Assembly (NCBI GenBank): GCA_036495525.1
Contig: DASXMR010000084.1
Location: 11,704-75,703 of the forward strand
Length of the DNA stretch: 64,000 nt
DNA from: DASXMR01 sp036495525
GTDB lineage: Bacteria; Actinomycetota; Actinomycetes; Streptosporangiales; Streptosporangiaceae
Reading direction: 5' to 3'
The translations under genes were made by a program, and so were the position numbers. Each line of letters starts with the position of its first letter. The first letter of the stretch is position 1. This document shows, in pieces, positions 44,160 to 52,401 of this stretch. The notes below the pieces were generated by a model, which searched no databases, had not been told where the DNA came from, and worked only from the letters and a program-made list of their open reading frames with translations.

Positions 44160-45402
44160 GAACCGTCCCTGAGGTGGTCGGATGGCGCATTGCCTGCCCG
44201 GCATCTGCCGGACCGCCGGGTCCAGTACAGGGTACGTGCTCTGCGTCTCCATGTTGCCGTGTTGCAGCATCTACCCGCCGCGACGGCACCGAAACGGGCA
44301 GGTCAGAGGAGTGCCCGCCGCGCTTGGCACAGGCCATAGCCGTCGGCTGCGGGCGGTAGGTGCCGGCCGGCTGGTCGGTGCGGGCGCGGCGGTGCCGGTC
44401 GGCCAGGATCGCCCCGTAGGCGGCCGCGCCGGCGGGCAGCGGCAGCCAGTAGTTGAACAGCCGCCAGGCGAGCACGCCGAGGATCGCGGTCGTCTGGGTG
44501 GTGCCGAAGGCGATGAGCAGCGGCACCAGCGAGCCCTCAACCACGCCGAGCCCGGCCGGGCTGATCGGCAGGGAGGCCACCACCTGGGCCACGCAGAAGG
44601 CCTCAAACAGCAGGATCGGGTTGGTCGGGACGCCGAACGCGCGCAATGAGGCCCACAGGGACAGGTAGTCGAAGCCCCAGTTGGCCAGGGACCAGGCCGC
44701 GGCCGGCAGCAACTGGCGCGGCGCGTGCAGCAGGGCGCGGATCTGCCTGGATGCCTCCATGGCCAGATCGCCAGCCTTCTCGGCGTAGCCGCGGTGGAAC
44801 CGGCTCAGCACTCGGACGGTGAGCTTGCGCACGGTCTGCGGCCGGTAGGCCAGCATCCATACCAGCGCGACCACGAACAGCAGAAGTACCGCACCGAGCG
44901 CGGTCAGGGCCAGGTTGGAGTCTGACGGGCCCTGCACCACGAGGGTCAGCGCCAGCGACACGCCGAGCAGTACCTGCAGCAGGACGGTCGACAGCAGCGA
45001 CTGGCTCACCTTGACGACGCCGGACTGAACCGGCGGAACGCCCTCTTCCTCCAGCAGCTCGTAGCCCAGCGCGGTGCCGGCCGCCGAGCCGGCCGGCACG
45101 GCGTGGCTGAGCGCGATGCTGACCAGGTCGAGCCGTATCACCCGGCCGAGCGGCGGCCGGAAGCCCGGCTGGATGAGCCGTCTGGTGCCCAGGCTGAAGG
45201 CGAGCAGCGACACCGCCTCGGCCAGCAGGGCAACCAGCAGCCAGAGCGGGCTTGCGTCGCGCAGGTGGTGCAGCGCCTCGACAGCCTCGCTGGCCCGCGG
45301 CGCCAGGAAGACGCCGGCCACGGTCAGCGTGACGACGAGCAGCACCCAGCGCAGCGGGTGCCTGCCCAGCCACCGGTGCCTGGTCAGCACGTTCGCCATC
45401 AC
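44029..45402 (-). CDS. Lysylphosphatidylglycerol synthase-like / UPF0104 flippase domain protein
   Basis: This 457-residue protein has eight or so helices over residues 15-340, with the family phrases LVSIALSHAVPAGSAAGTAL and VASLPISPAGLGVVEGSLV. This domain moves or flips lipid-linked molecules in MprF-like proteins; no lysyl-transferase part is present. The last 115 residues are polar, have no family match and overlap the downstream gene in another frame. A GGGGGGG run near 44137 could mask a frameshift. The GTG start overlaps the glycosyltransferase stop (GTGA). Confidence 0.75.
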   Translation of the reverse strand: MMANVLTRHRWLGRHPLRWVLLVVTLTVAGVFLAPRASEAVEALHHLRDASPLWLLVALLAEAVSLLAFSLGTRRLIQPGFRPPLGRVIRLDLVSIALSHAVPAGSAAGTALGYELLEEEGVPPVQSGVVKVSQSLLSTVLLQVLLGVSLALTLVVQGPSDSNLALTALGAVLLLFVVALVWMLAYRPQTVRKLTVRVLSRFHRGYAEKAGDLAMEASRQIRALLHAPRQLLPAAAWSLANWGFDYLSLWASLRAFGVPTNPILLFEAFCVAQVVASLPISPAGLGVVEGSLVPLLIAFGTTQTTAILGVLAWRLFNYWLPLPAGAAAYGAILADRHRRARTDQPAGTYRPQPTAMACAKRGGHSSDLPVSVPSRRVDAATRQHGDAEHVPCTGPGGPADAGQAMRHPTTSGTVREADSHPPATNRPAYSRASSAAGIPLPARERAAGARHPPAVGS

Positions 45403-46598
45403 GTGCCTGCCGTCGGCCGGACCGGGATGATCGCGCCGGCGTCGCGGGACAGCCGCGCCACGTCCGGGATGGGCTCGCCGCGCAGCAGCGCGGCGAGCCG
45501 GGCGGCACCGCGGTCCCAGCTGAACCGGCGGTGCACCCAGTCCCGGCCGGCCGCCCCCATCGCGCTGGCCCTGACCGGGTCGCGGAGCAGCCGCAGCAGC
45601 GCGGCCGCGACCGGCTCGGGCCGCTCGGCGTGCACAAGCAGGCCAGTCTCGCCAGCACGGACCGACGCCGGGCTGCCGCCGGAGATACCGACCACAACCG
45701 GCAGGCCGGCCGCCGAGGCTTCCAGCGTGGACAGCCCGAGGCCCTCGGTCTGCAGCCCGTGCCGGTCGTCGCGGCAGGGCAGGGCGAAGGCGTCAGCGGC
45801 CGCGTAGCAGCCGGGCAGCTCGCCTGGGGGCACGCTGCCGGTGAAGGCGACCGAACCGGGGAACTCGCTGGCCGCCAGGGCGGCGAGCGGCTCCCGCATC
45901 GGCCCGTCGCCAACCACCAGCAGCCGGGCATCCGGCAGCTCGCCGGCCACCCGGTGCCACGCCTGCAGCAGCATGTCGTGGCCCTTGCGCCGGACCAGCC
46001 TGGCCACGCTGAGCACGACCGGGCCGGTGCCGAGCCCGTACCTGGCGCGCGCCGTGGCTCCGGCAGCCCCTGACGAAGGGGTGAACCGCTCCGTGTCGAC
46101 ACCGCCGGACAGCTGGGCCATCCGCCGTGCCCGGATCCCGGCTCCGGCCAGCTCCGCGCCGGTGATCGAGCTGAGGCAGGTGAGAGCGTCGACGGCGCGC
46201 ATCGTGGCGCGCAGCGCCAGCCGGGTGGGCATCGCCCGCGCCCAGCCGAGCTCCTGACCGTGCGACGAGGCCACCAGATACCGAACTCCCGCAGCTCGCA
46301 CCAGCGGGGCGTACATGCCGAACGGGGCCAGCGCGGGAATCCATGCGGTCGTCAGCCCGTGCCGCCTGACCAGCCGGCGCAGGCCGCCGAACAGCAGGTA
46401 GGCGTGCCGCCGGACGACCGGGAAGTCCAGCTGGCGGTCGAACTCCGCGGCACCGGGCCAGGCCGGTGCGACGACCACGAGCCGCCGGGCCGGCAGCCGC
46501 CGCAGCAGCTCCCAGGCGAAGGTCTGCACGCCGCCCGGCTCAGGGGGGAAGTGGCCGGTCACGACAAGTGTGGGCGGTATCTCGAGATCGCCACTCAT
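45399..46598 (-). CDS. GT4 glycosyltransferase, PimB-like
   Basis: This 399-residue GT4 enzyme begins TLVVTGHFPPEPGGVQTFAW, as in PimB-type mannosyltransferases acting on phosphatidylinositol mannosides or related glycolipids. SSHGQELGWARA, LSGGVDTERFTP, VLSVARLVRRKGHDML and GLGLSTLEASAAGLPVVVG are the donor-site blocks. Acceptor identity is open. The lipid-active genes around it imply a membrane lipid acceptor. The ATG follows GGAGG and starts just after the stop of the PAP2-DGAT gene. Confidence 0.8.
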   Translation of the reverse strand: MSGDLEIPPTLVVTGHFPPEPGGVQTFAWELLRRLPARRLVVVAPAWPGAAEFDRQLDFPVVRRHAYLLFGGLRRLVRRHGLTTAWIPALAPFGMYAPLVRAAGVRYLVASSHGQELGWARAMPTRLALRATMRAVDALTCLSSITGAELAGAGIRARRMAQLSGGVDTERFTPSSGAAGATARARYGLGTGPVVLSVARLVRRKGHDMLLQAWHRVAGELPDARLLVVGDGPMREPLAALAASEFPGSVAFTGSVPPGELPGCYAAADAFALPCRDDRHGLQTEGLGLSTLEASAAGLPVVVGISGGSPASVRAGETGLLVHAERPEPVAAALLRLLRDPVRASAMGAAGRDWVHRRFSWDRGAARLAALLRGEPIPDVARLSRDAGAIIPVRPTAGT

Positions 46599-46599
46599 C

Positions 46600-48828
46600 T
46601 CAGCCTCCCCCCGTGCCGATCGTGCGGACCCGGCCCGCGTGACCGGGCGCCGCCCCGTCGGCTGCCGTCTCCCCGTCGCCGGCGGCCAGCTCCGGCGCTG
46701 GCGTCGCGGTCCCCCCCTCGCCGGCCTGCCAGGCGTCCTGCTGCATCTGCTCGATCACCTCGACGGTGCGCCTGGCCAGCACCCCCGCGTCCGGGAACAC
46801 CGCCGGGTCGGTGATCACTGACAGGCAGAACCGGCCTGACCAGCCAAGTGTTCCCACCCCCAGGGGAACGCGGTCGGCCAGCGGCAAGATCGGGTAGGTA
46901 TCGCGGATCGGCGCCCCGGCCATGGACAGCGTCACGCTCGGGCCTGGCATGTTCGAGACGATCGCGGTCAGGTAGCGCCCGTTGTACACCGCCCTGGCCG
47001 CCCAGCTGTGCAGCCGGGACGGCAGTATCCCCAGCCCGCGCATGACCATCGCGGCGGCGAGTGCGCGTCCCGAGCGGCGCCGTGCCGAAGACCCGGTCGT
47101 GGTGCGGCGCAGCCGCTCGAGCGGCGGCATGTCGCCGAGCGGCACGTCGAGCCGCAGCGCTGCGGTGCGGTTGCCGGCCTCAGCCCGCCGCCCGGTGCCC
47201 GCTGGCGCGGGCAGCCGGGTGGTCATCGGGACCGCGGCGCGCAGCCAGCGGCCGTCACTTGCCAGGCCGCGCGCGGCGAGCAGCTCGGTGACAGCCTGGC
47301 CCACGGCGGCAAGGAGCACGTCGGTGACCCGGCTGCGAGCCCACCTGGCCAGCTCGCGTACCGGCTCAAGCGGGGTCACCGCGATCCGGTACCGGCGCCG
47401 GCCGCTCAGCGGCTGCACGATCGGAAGCTGGTCGGCGCCGCCATCGGCAGCCATCTGAGCCAGGCCAGCTACCGACGCGGCGGCCCTGACCGGCCACGGC
47501 GGCTGGCTCATGCCGGACAGGTCCGGCTCGGGCAGCATCGGGTCGAAAATCTGGCGCAGCGTGTCCACGACCCCGAGGCCGTCGGCCACCACGTGATGCA
47601 GGATCGCGACCACGGACGCCTCGGCGGGGCCGGCGTTGGGCACCAGCCAGATCTGCCACAGCGGGCGGTCGCGGTCGAGCTGCTGCTCGGCGAGCTGACC
47701 GACGAAGTCGGCCAGCGCCTCCCGGCTGCCAGCTCCGGCCAGCCGGTGCTCGCGGACATGCCAGTCGATGTCCGCCTCAGCTGGCTCCCACCTGGCATGC
47801 CGCCAGCGGCCGGGCGGGATCAGCCGCTGCTGGAAGCGCGGCATCCTGCTGATCCGCTCGGCCAGCAGCCGCCTGATATCCGCCAGCGACGGCGGCCCGG
47901 CCAGCCGGCGCAGGTCGAGCATCACGAACCCGCCAACGGGCTGCTGCGCGGTTGGCGACTCGACGAACAGGAAGAACTCGTCAGGCGCGGCTACCCGCTC
48001 GCTGCCGCGCACCCTGCTGATCCAGGTGGCCGCGGCGCTGCGTGCCCGCTCTGCCCCGATCGCCAGGCCGACCAGAGCCGCGCCGCCGGCTACGTCAAGC
48101 AGGTAGTGGTTCCCGGTGGCGACCACGACGATGGTCGTGAGGACCAGATGCGCGAAGGCCAGGGCGTACCCGGTCCTGGAGGCCCGTGCCCGGACGGTCA
48201 CGGCAGTCACCCAGACGGCCCAGCCGACATGCAGGCTGGGCATCGCCGCGAACTGGTTGGCGCCCGCCGACACGGCGCTGCTGCCGCCCCAGGACAGGAA
48301 CGGGTGACTGAGCGCCACCACGTCGGTAAACCCGGTGCCCGGCAGCAGCCGCGGCGGCGTGGCAGGCCAGAGCGCGAAGCAGGCGATCGCGATCAGGGTG
48401 GTGAGCAGCAGCGTGTTGCGCGCCCACGGGTACTCGGCTGGCCGCCGCCACCAGATCAGGCCGAGCACGGCGAAGGTGGTGACGATGTAGGTGACCGCGT
48501 ACTCCCAGGCCGCTATCTCGGCCAGGAACCAGTGGGCGGCCAGCCAGTGGTTGGCGGCCAGCTCGATATCGATGCCGAGCCAGCGCTCGGCCCGCAGCAG
48601 CTCCTCGCCGTGCAGGTTGGCGGCCGCCAGGCCGGCGTGCGGCAGCTGGGCGATGGCCAGGTAGACCGCAAACGTCAGCAGCGCGATCCCGATCTGAGTG
48701 AGGCCGTGCGGCAGGCGGCTGGCCTGCTGCGATCCCCTCTGGCGTCGCTGCGCATGCGGCCAGGGCAAGATCCAGCCTGGCCGGTCAGCCGCGCCTGGCG
48801 CGCCTGAGACCGTCATCCTGCTCGACAC
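46600..48828 (-). CDS. PAP2 (Aur1-like) / wax ester synthase-DGAT fusion
   Basis: This 742-residue protein joins two enzymes. Residues about 40-265 form a PAP2-type membrane domain of the Aur1 (IPC-synthase-like) subgroup: FALWPATPPRLLPG, AAMPSLHVGWAVW and VVATGNHYLLDVAGG carry the catalytic His and Asp. Residues about 285-715 form a WS/DGAT acyltransferase: catalytic HHVVADG, RPLWQIWLV and the C-terminal SNMPGP. The pair could dephosphorylate phosphatidate, or transfer a head group releasing diacylglycerol, then acylate the product. GTG 48828 is preferred for the GGGGGG 5 bases upstream; the frame extends to 48915. Confidence 0.85.
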   Translation of the reverse strand: MSSRMTVSGAPGAADRPGWILPWPHAQRRQRGSQQASRLPHGLTQIGIALLTFAVYLAIAQLPHAGLAAANLHGEELLRAERWLGIDIELAANHWLAAHWFLAEIAAWEYAVTYIVTTFAVLGLIWWRRPAEYPWARNTLLLTTLIAIACFALWPATPPRLLPGTGFTDVVALSHPFLSWGGSSAVSAGANQFAAMPSLHVGWAVWVTAVTVRARASRTGYALAFAHLVLTTIVVVATGNHYLLDVAGGAALVGLAIGAERARSAAATWISRVRGSERVAAPDEFFLFVESPTAQQPVGGFVMLDLRRLAGPPSLADIRRLLAERISRMPRFQQRLIPPGRWRHARWEPAEADIDWHVREHRLAGAGSREALADFVGQLAEQQLDRDRPLWQIWLVPNAGPAEASVVAILHHVVADGLGVVDTLRQIFDPMLPEPDLSGMSQPPWPVRAAASVAGLAQMAADGGADQLPIVQPLSGRRRYRIAVTPLEPVRELARWARSRVTDVLLAAVGQAVTELLAARGLASDGRWLRAAVPMTTRLPAPAGTGRRAEAGNRTAALRLDVPLGDMPPLERLRRTTTGSSARRRSGRALAAAMVMRGLGILPSRLHSWAARAVYNGRYLTAIVSNMPGPSVTLSMAGAPIRDTYPILPLADRVPLGVGTLGWSGRFCLSVITDPAVFPDAGVLARRTVEVIEQMQQDAWQAGEGGTATPAPELAAGDGETAADGAAPGHAGRVRTIGTGGG

Positions 48829-49119
48829 GCGAGCCCCCCGGTAAGACCTTCCTGTCAAGCATCGCGACCGTGGCCCCGTCGCCTCCGATCGGAACAATTT
48901 GCTTGCTACAACCAAACTAGTTGTTATGTCGGGAAGATGTCCATGAGCGGAACGCTACCCAACGAGGGTGCTGGATCTCGAAGGGCTTTCCCCCGGCCGC
49001 CGGACATCACGGCGCTGCGCCGCGGCGCCGGCCTGGCGCTTGCTGAGCGTTCTACCCGCCCGCGGCGCTTTAGTCAGCCCGTGGCCGGACGCGGTTCGGC
49101 TAGCATGCAGCCAGCCCTC
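48829..49119. promoter_or_regulatory. Divergent region between the lipid operon and tRNA-Thr
   Basis: An unusually AT-rich patch (about 48893-48930) holds the inverted repeat ACAAC-CAAACTA-GTTGT (48908-48924) about 80 bases upstream of the lipid operon, a possible operator or promoter. On the other side TAGCAT (49101-49106) lies 13 bases before the tRNA and could be its -10 box. I see no gene in the stretch. Confidence 0.4.
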
Positions 49120-49192
49120 GCCGGTGTAGCTCAGTTGGCAGAGCAGCCGTCTTGTAAACGGCAGGCCAGCGGTTCGATCCCGCTCACCGGCT
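49120..49192 (+). tRNA. tRNA-Thr (anticodon TGT)
   Basis: This 73-base tRNA has acceptor arms GCCGGTG (49120-49126) and CACCGGC (49185-49191), discriminator T, a D-arm GCTCAGTTGGCAGAGC, an anticodon arm CCGTC-TTGTAAA-CGG with anticodon TGT, and T-arm GGTTCGATCCC. CCA is not encoded. A GNAT gene begins 17 bases after it. Confidence 0.93.
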
Positions 49193-49208
49193 CGGAGGAG
49201 GACTCGCG

Positions 49209-49769
49209 ATGGACATCCGGCCACTAACACCCGAGCTGCGCGCGGATGCGGCAGGACTGTTCGAGAGCAGCGCGCCGACCAGGGGCTGCTGGTGCATCTG
49301 GTTCCTCCTGCCGGTCAAGGACGTTCAGGGGGGCTGGGGTGCGGCCAACCGGGAGCGATTCGCTGAGCTAGCCGAGCAGGATCCGGCCGCCGGGCTGCTC
49401 GCCTACGCCGGCGGCCAGGCAGTCGGCTGGTGCGCAACCGGACCGAGGTCCAGGTACCCGACCGCCGCGCGATCACGGCTGATGAAAGACCGGGATCCTG
49501 CCGAGGACGACCGGGTGTGGTTCGTGCCCTGCTTCTTCGTCCGCCCCGGCAGTCGCCGGGGCGGCATAACGCAGCAGCTGCTGCTGGCTGCCGTGGATTA
49601 TGCCGGCGCGCACGGTGCCACGGCGGTGGAGGGTTTTCCGCTGGCTGGTGACGGCCCGCACAAGAACGACCGCTACCTCGGGACCGAGCCGCTCTTTACC
49701 GCGTGCGGGTTCAGCGCGATCGCCCGCCCGTCACGCCGGCGCGTAGTCATGCGCCGCGAGACTGCGTAG
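49209..49769 (+). CDS. GNAT-family acetyltransferase
   Basis: This 186-residue GNAT-like protein has VWFVPCFFVRPGSRRGGITQQLL, the region that binds acetyl-CoA (R-x-x-G-x-G/A variant SRRGGI). It resembles actinobacterial acetyltransferases of unknown substrate. The Shine-Dalgarno sequence CGGAGGAGG (from 49193) begins right after the tRNA-Thr discriminator base, so no separate promoter fits between them. A common tRNA-mRNA transcript is implied. Confidence 0.8.
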   Translation: MDIRPLTPELRADAAGLFESSAPTRGCWCIWFLLPVKDVQGGWGAANRERFAELAEQDPAAGLLAYAGGQAVGWCATGPRSRYPTAARSRLMKDRDPAEDDRVWFVPCFFVRPGSRRGGITQQLLLAAVDYAGAHGATAVEGFPLAGDGPHKNDRYLGTEPLFTACGFSAIARPSRRRVVMRRETA

Positions 49770-49804
49770 CCGGCCGCCACCCCAAGCTCTGGTCCTTGAC
49801 CGGT

Positions 49805-50680
49805 CTAGGCGGGAGCGATGCGGCGGGCCACCTCGCCAAGTCCTGGCCAGCCAGGTGACTCCTGCACGCACCTGGCGAACAGCCACAGCAGTACCCGAGC
49901 GGGATCCAGGTCGAGCAGGCCGGCCATCCGCCTGGCCAGGGCTTGCGGGTCGGCGGTCAGCCGATCTGAGCAATTCAGCATGTGCTGGAGCACGTCGTAA
50001 GCGGGGTCACCGACGTAGGGCTTGGGATCGATGGCCAGCCACGGCTGCCGCGTCGCGGCCAGCACGTTCCCGGCGTGCAAGTCGGTGCACAGCAGTACCT
50101 GGTGCCCGGCGCTAGCCGGGAGCTCTCGCAGCAGTGCGATGCCCGCCCTGGCCAGTCCGGGATCGAGGCCGGGCGCGGTCTGCTGCTCGAACCTGTCTGC
50201 CCACTGCTCGCACATGGCCTGCAGCGACTGGAACGGGTGTGCCCCGGCTGGCCTGATCCACAGTCGCCGGAGCAGCTCAGCGATGATCACGTCCTGCTCG
50301 GGCTCCGGTCGGCGGGACAGCGGGAATCCTGGCACGCAGCGCTCCATCAGCAGCGCGACAGCGCCGGCGAGCGCCAGCGCGTCCCGCAGCAGCACCGCCC
50401 CGTGGCCGGCCCAGGCGCGCAGGCCGTCCGCCTCATGCGCCCCTTCCGGGTGCGGCCACATGACCTTGAGCACCAGGTCGGCGCCGGACTCATGCCGGAC
50501 CGGAGCCACCCAGGCGGTCTGGCCGCCCGGCTGGAACGGCGCGCCGATCGTGATCGACCATTGCTCCGCCGCGTGCGCGACGGCGGCCGGCAGCGTCGCG
50601 GCCAGCCACGCCGTCCAGCCATCGCGCCCGGCCGGGTCGACCAGGTTCCTGGGCAGCGCCAGAGTTCCCACAGAGTGCAT
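49805..50680 (-). CDS. Aminoglycoside phosphotransferase / streptomycin 6-kinase-like protein
   Basis: This 291-residue APH-fold kinase has the catalytic loop LLCTDLHAGNVLAA (Asp, Asn) and the metal site WLAIDPKPYVGDPAYD. ATP-binding Lys is in GADLVLKVMWP. It looks like the APH(6)/hydroxyurea phosphotransferase group, which phosphorylates small hydroxyl compounds. Actual antibiotic resistance is not implied, as many chromosomal copies are housekeeping kinases. ATG 50680 is chosen; the frame is open further upstream to 50833 but that part is Arg/Pro-rich. Confidence 0.8.
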   Translation of the reverse strand: MHSVGTLALPRNLVDPAGRDGWTAWLAATLPAAVAHAAEQWSITIGAPFQPGGQTAWVAPVRHESGADLVLKVMWPHPEGAHEADGLRAWAGHGAVLLRDALALAGAVALLMERCVPGFPLSRRPEPEQDVIIAELLRRLWIRPAGAHPFQSLQAMCEQWADRFEQQTAPGLDPGLARAGIALLRELPASAGHQVLLCTDLHAGNVLAATRQPWLAIDPKPYVGDPAYDVLQHMLNCSDRLTADPQALARRMAGLLDLDPARVLLWLFARCVQESPGWPGLGEVARRIAPA

Positions 50681-50871
50681 CCTGCTACACCAGGAGGCAG
50701 TCGGCCCCAGCACTTCGTTCTGCCGGAGAGAAGGCCGCCACGATGAGTTCATGGCCGTTCGCTGGTCACAATGTGGCTCGCTGGGGCAGGTTGGAGTCAG
50801 ACGGAACCGGCCCCGGCTGGCTGCGGACGGCATCGTGGTCGCCGCGGCCCGGTTCCTGCGAAGGAGGGGTC

Positions 50872-51987
50872 ATGAGTGGCGTGAGAGTCCTGGTCGGCAC
50901 CCGCAAGGGCGCGTTCGTGCTGACCGCGGATGGCAAGCGGAAGGAATGGGACATCAGCGGCCCGTTCTTCTCGGGCTGGGAGGTCTACCACCTGAAAGGG
51001 TCGCCAGCCGACCAGGACCGGCTGTATGCGTCGCAGTCAAGCGGCTGGTCGGGCCAGGTCATCCAGCGCTCCGACGACGGCGGCCGGACCTGGCAGCCGG
51101 TCGGCAACGAGTTCAGCTATCAGGGCACCCCCGGCACCCACCAGTGGTACGACGGGACGCCGCACCCGTGGGAGTTCGCCAGGGTCTGGCACCTGGAGCC
51201 GTCGCTCGACGATCCGGATACGGTCCTCGCCGGTGTCGAGGACGCCGGCCTGTTCAGGTCCGCTGACGGCGGGCTGACCTGGCAGGAACTGCCGGGGCTG
51301 CGCACCCACAGGTCGGGACCGTCCTGGCAGCCGGGGGCTGGCGGCATGTGCCTGCACACGATCATCTTTGACCCGGCCACCCCAGGCCGGATCTTCACCG
51401 CCATCTCAGCGGCCGGCGCCTTCCGGTCCGACGACGCCGGCCAGACCTGGCAGCCCATCAACCGCGGCCTGCGTTCTGAGGGCATACCCGACCCGGACGC
51501 CGAGGTCGGGCACTGCGTGCACCGGCTGGCCATGCACCCGTCCCGGCCAGACGTCCTGTACATGCAGAAGCACTGGGACGTGATGCGCAGCGACGACGGC
51601 GGCGAGTCCTGGCATGAGGTCAGCGGCAACCTGCCGACCGACTTCGGGTTCCCGATCGACGTGCACGCGCATGAGCCGCAGACCGTCTACGTAGTGCCGA
51701 TCACCAGCGACGCGGAGCACTTCCCGCCAGAAGGCAGGCTGCGGGTCTACCGGAGCCGCACTGGCGGGGACGAGTGGGAGCCACTTACCACCGGGCTGCC
51801 GCAGCAGCATTGCTACGTGAACGTGCTGCGCGACGCCATGGCCGTGGACTCACTCGACTCCTGCGGCATCTACTTCGGCACCACTGGCGGCCAGGTCTAC
51901 GGCTCAGCTGACGCGGGAGACAGCTGGGATCCGATCGTGCGTGACTTGCCGGCCGTGCTCTCGGTGGAAGTCCAGACGCTGCCATGA
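50872..51987 (+). CDS. Asp-box (BNR) beta-propeller protein
   Basis: This 371-residue sialidase-like propeller has Asp-boxes SDDGGRTW, SADGGLTW, SDDAGQTW, SDDGGESW and SADAGDSW, one per blade. No signal peptide is present, so it appears cytosolic. The Arg triad of true sialidases is not evident, and the annotation 'glycosyl hydrolase' often given to this family is doubtful. The ATG follows AAGGAGG. The stop overlaps a MoaD-like gene by 4 bases, implying joint function. Confidence 0.8.
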   Translation: MSGVRVLVGTRKGAFVLTADGKRKEWDISGPFFSGWEVYHLKGSPADQDRLYASQSSGWSGQVIQRSDDGGRTWQPVGNEFSYQGTPGTHQWYDGTPHPWEFARVWHLEPSLDDPDTVLAGVEDAGLFRSADGGLTWQELPGLRTHRSGPSWQPGAGGMCLHTIIFDPATPGRIFTAISAAGAFRSDDAGQTWQPINRGLRSEGIPDPDAEVGHCVHRLAMHPSRPDVLYMQKHWDVMRSDDGGESWHEVSGNLPTDFGFPIDVHAHEPQTVYVVPITSDAEHFPPEGRLRVYRSRTGGDEWEPLTTGLPQQHCYVNVLRDAMAVDSLDSCGIYFGTTGGQVYGSADAGDSWDPIVRDLPAVLSVEVQTLP

Positions 51988-52280
51988 TCCGGGTTGTGCT
52001 CCCCTCGCACCTGCGCAGGCTCGCCGGGATCGACGGCGAAGTGCGGCTGGATGTCGACGGCCAGGTGACGCAGCGCTCGGTGATGGACGCGCTGGAGGCC
52101 AGCTACCCCGTGCTGCGGGGCACGATCCGGGATCACCAGACCGCGCAGCGCCGGGCGTTCATAAGGTTCTTCGCGTGCGAGCAGGACCTGTCGCACGCGC
52201 AGCCGGACGCACCCCTACCTGACCTGGTGGCAGCCGGAGCTGAGCCGTACCTGATCGTCGGCGCCATGGCGGGCGGCTAG
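51984..52280 (+). CDS. MoaD/ThiS-like sulfur-carrier protein
   Basis: This 98-residue beta-grasp protein starts MIRVVLPSHLRRLAG and ends in GAMAGG. The C-terminal Gly-Gly is the site that is adenylated and thiocarboxylated in MoaD and ThiS. VTQRSVMDALEASYPVLRG matches the MoaD helix region. No molybdopterin or thiamin gene is near. The ATGA overlap with the propeller gene indicates a dedicated partner. Confidence 0.85.
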   Translation: MIRVVLPSHLRRLAGIDGEVRLDVDGQVTQRSVMDALEASYPVLRGTIRDHQTAQRRAFIRFFACEQDLSHAQPDAPLPDLVAAGAEPYLIVGAMAGG

Positions 52281-52401
52281 CCCGGCCGCCCGGCTGGCGC
52301 CTGGATGTCCCGGTTGCGGAAGTTCGCCAGGCCTGGCGGCGCACCGGGCGGGCCGGGTTAGTCTGTGACTGCCGCCGGGCGGCAGGCACACTGGAGGTCT
52401 G

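Noticed and set aside
47008..48807. 599-codon plus-strand open frame opposite the PAP2-DGAT fusion
   Set aside because: Composition is Gly/Arg/Gln-rich and domain-free; both catalytic domains on the minus strand are intact.
49120..49192. tRNA-Thr as an integration site of a mobile element
   Set aside because: No integrase gene, direct repeat of the tRNA 3' end or mobile-type cargo is found nearby.
49805..50680. Calling the APH-like kinase an antibiotic-resistance gene
   Set aside because: Only general APH-fold motifs are seen; chromosomal actinomycete homologues are diverse and no substrate evidence exists here.
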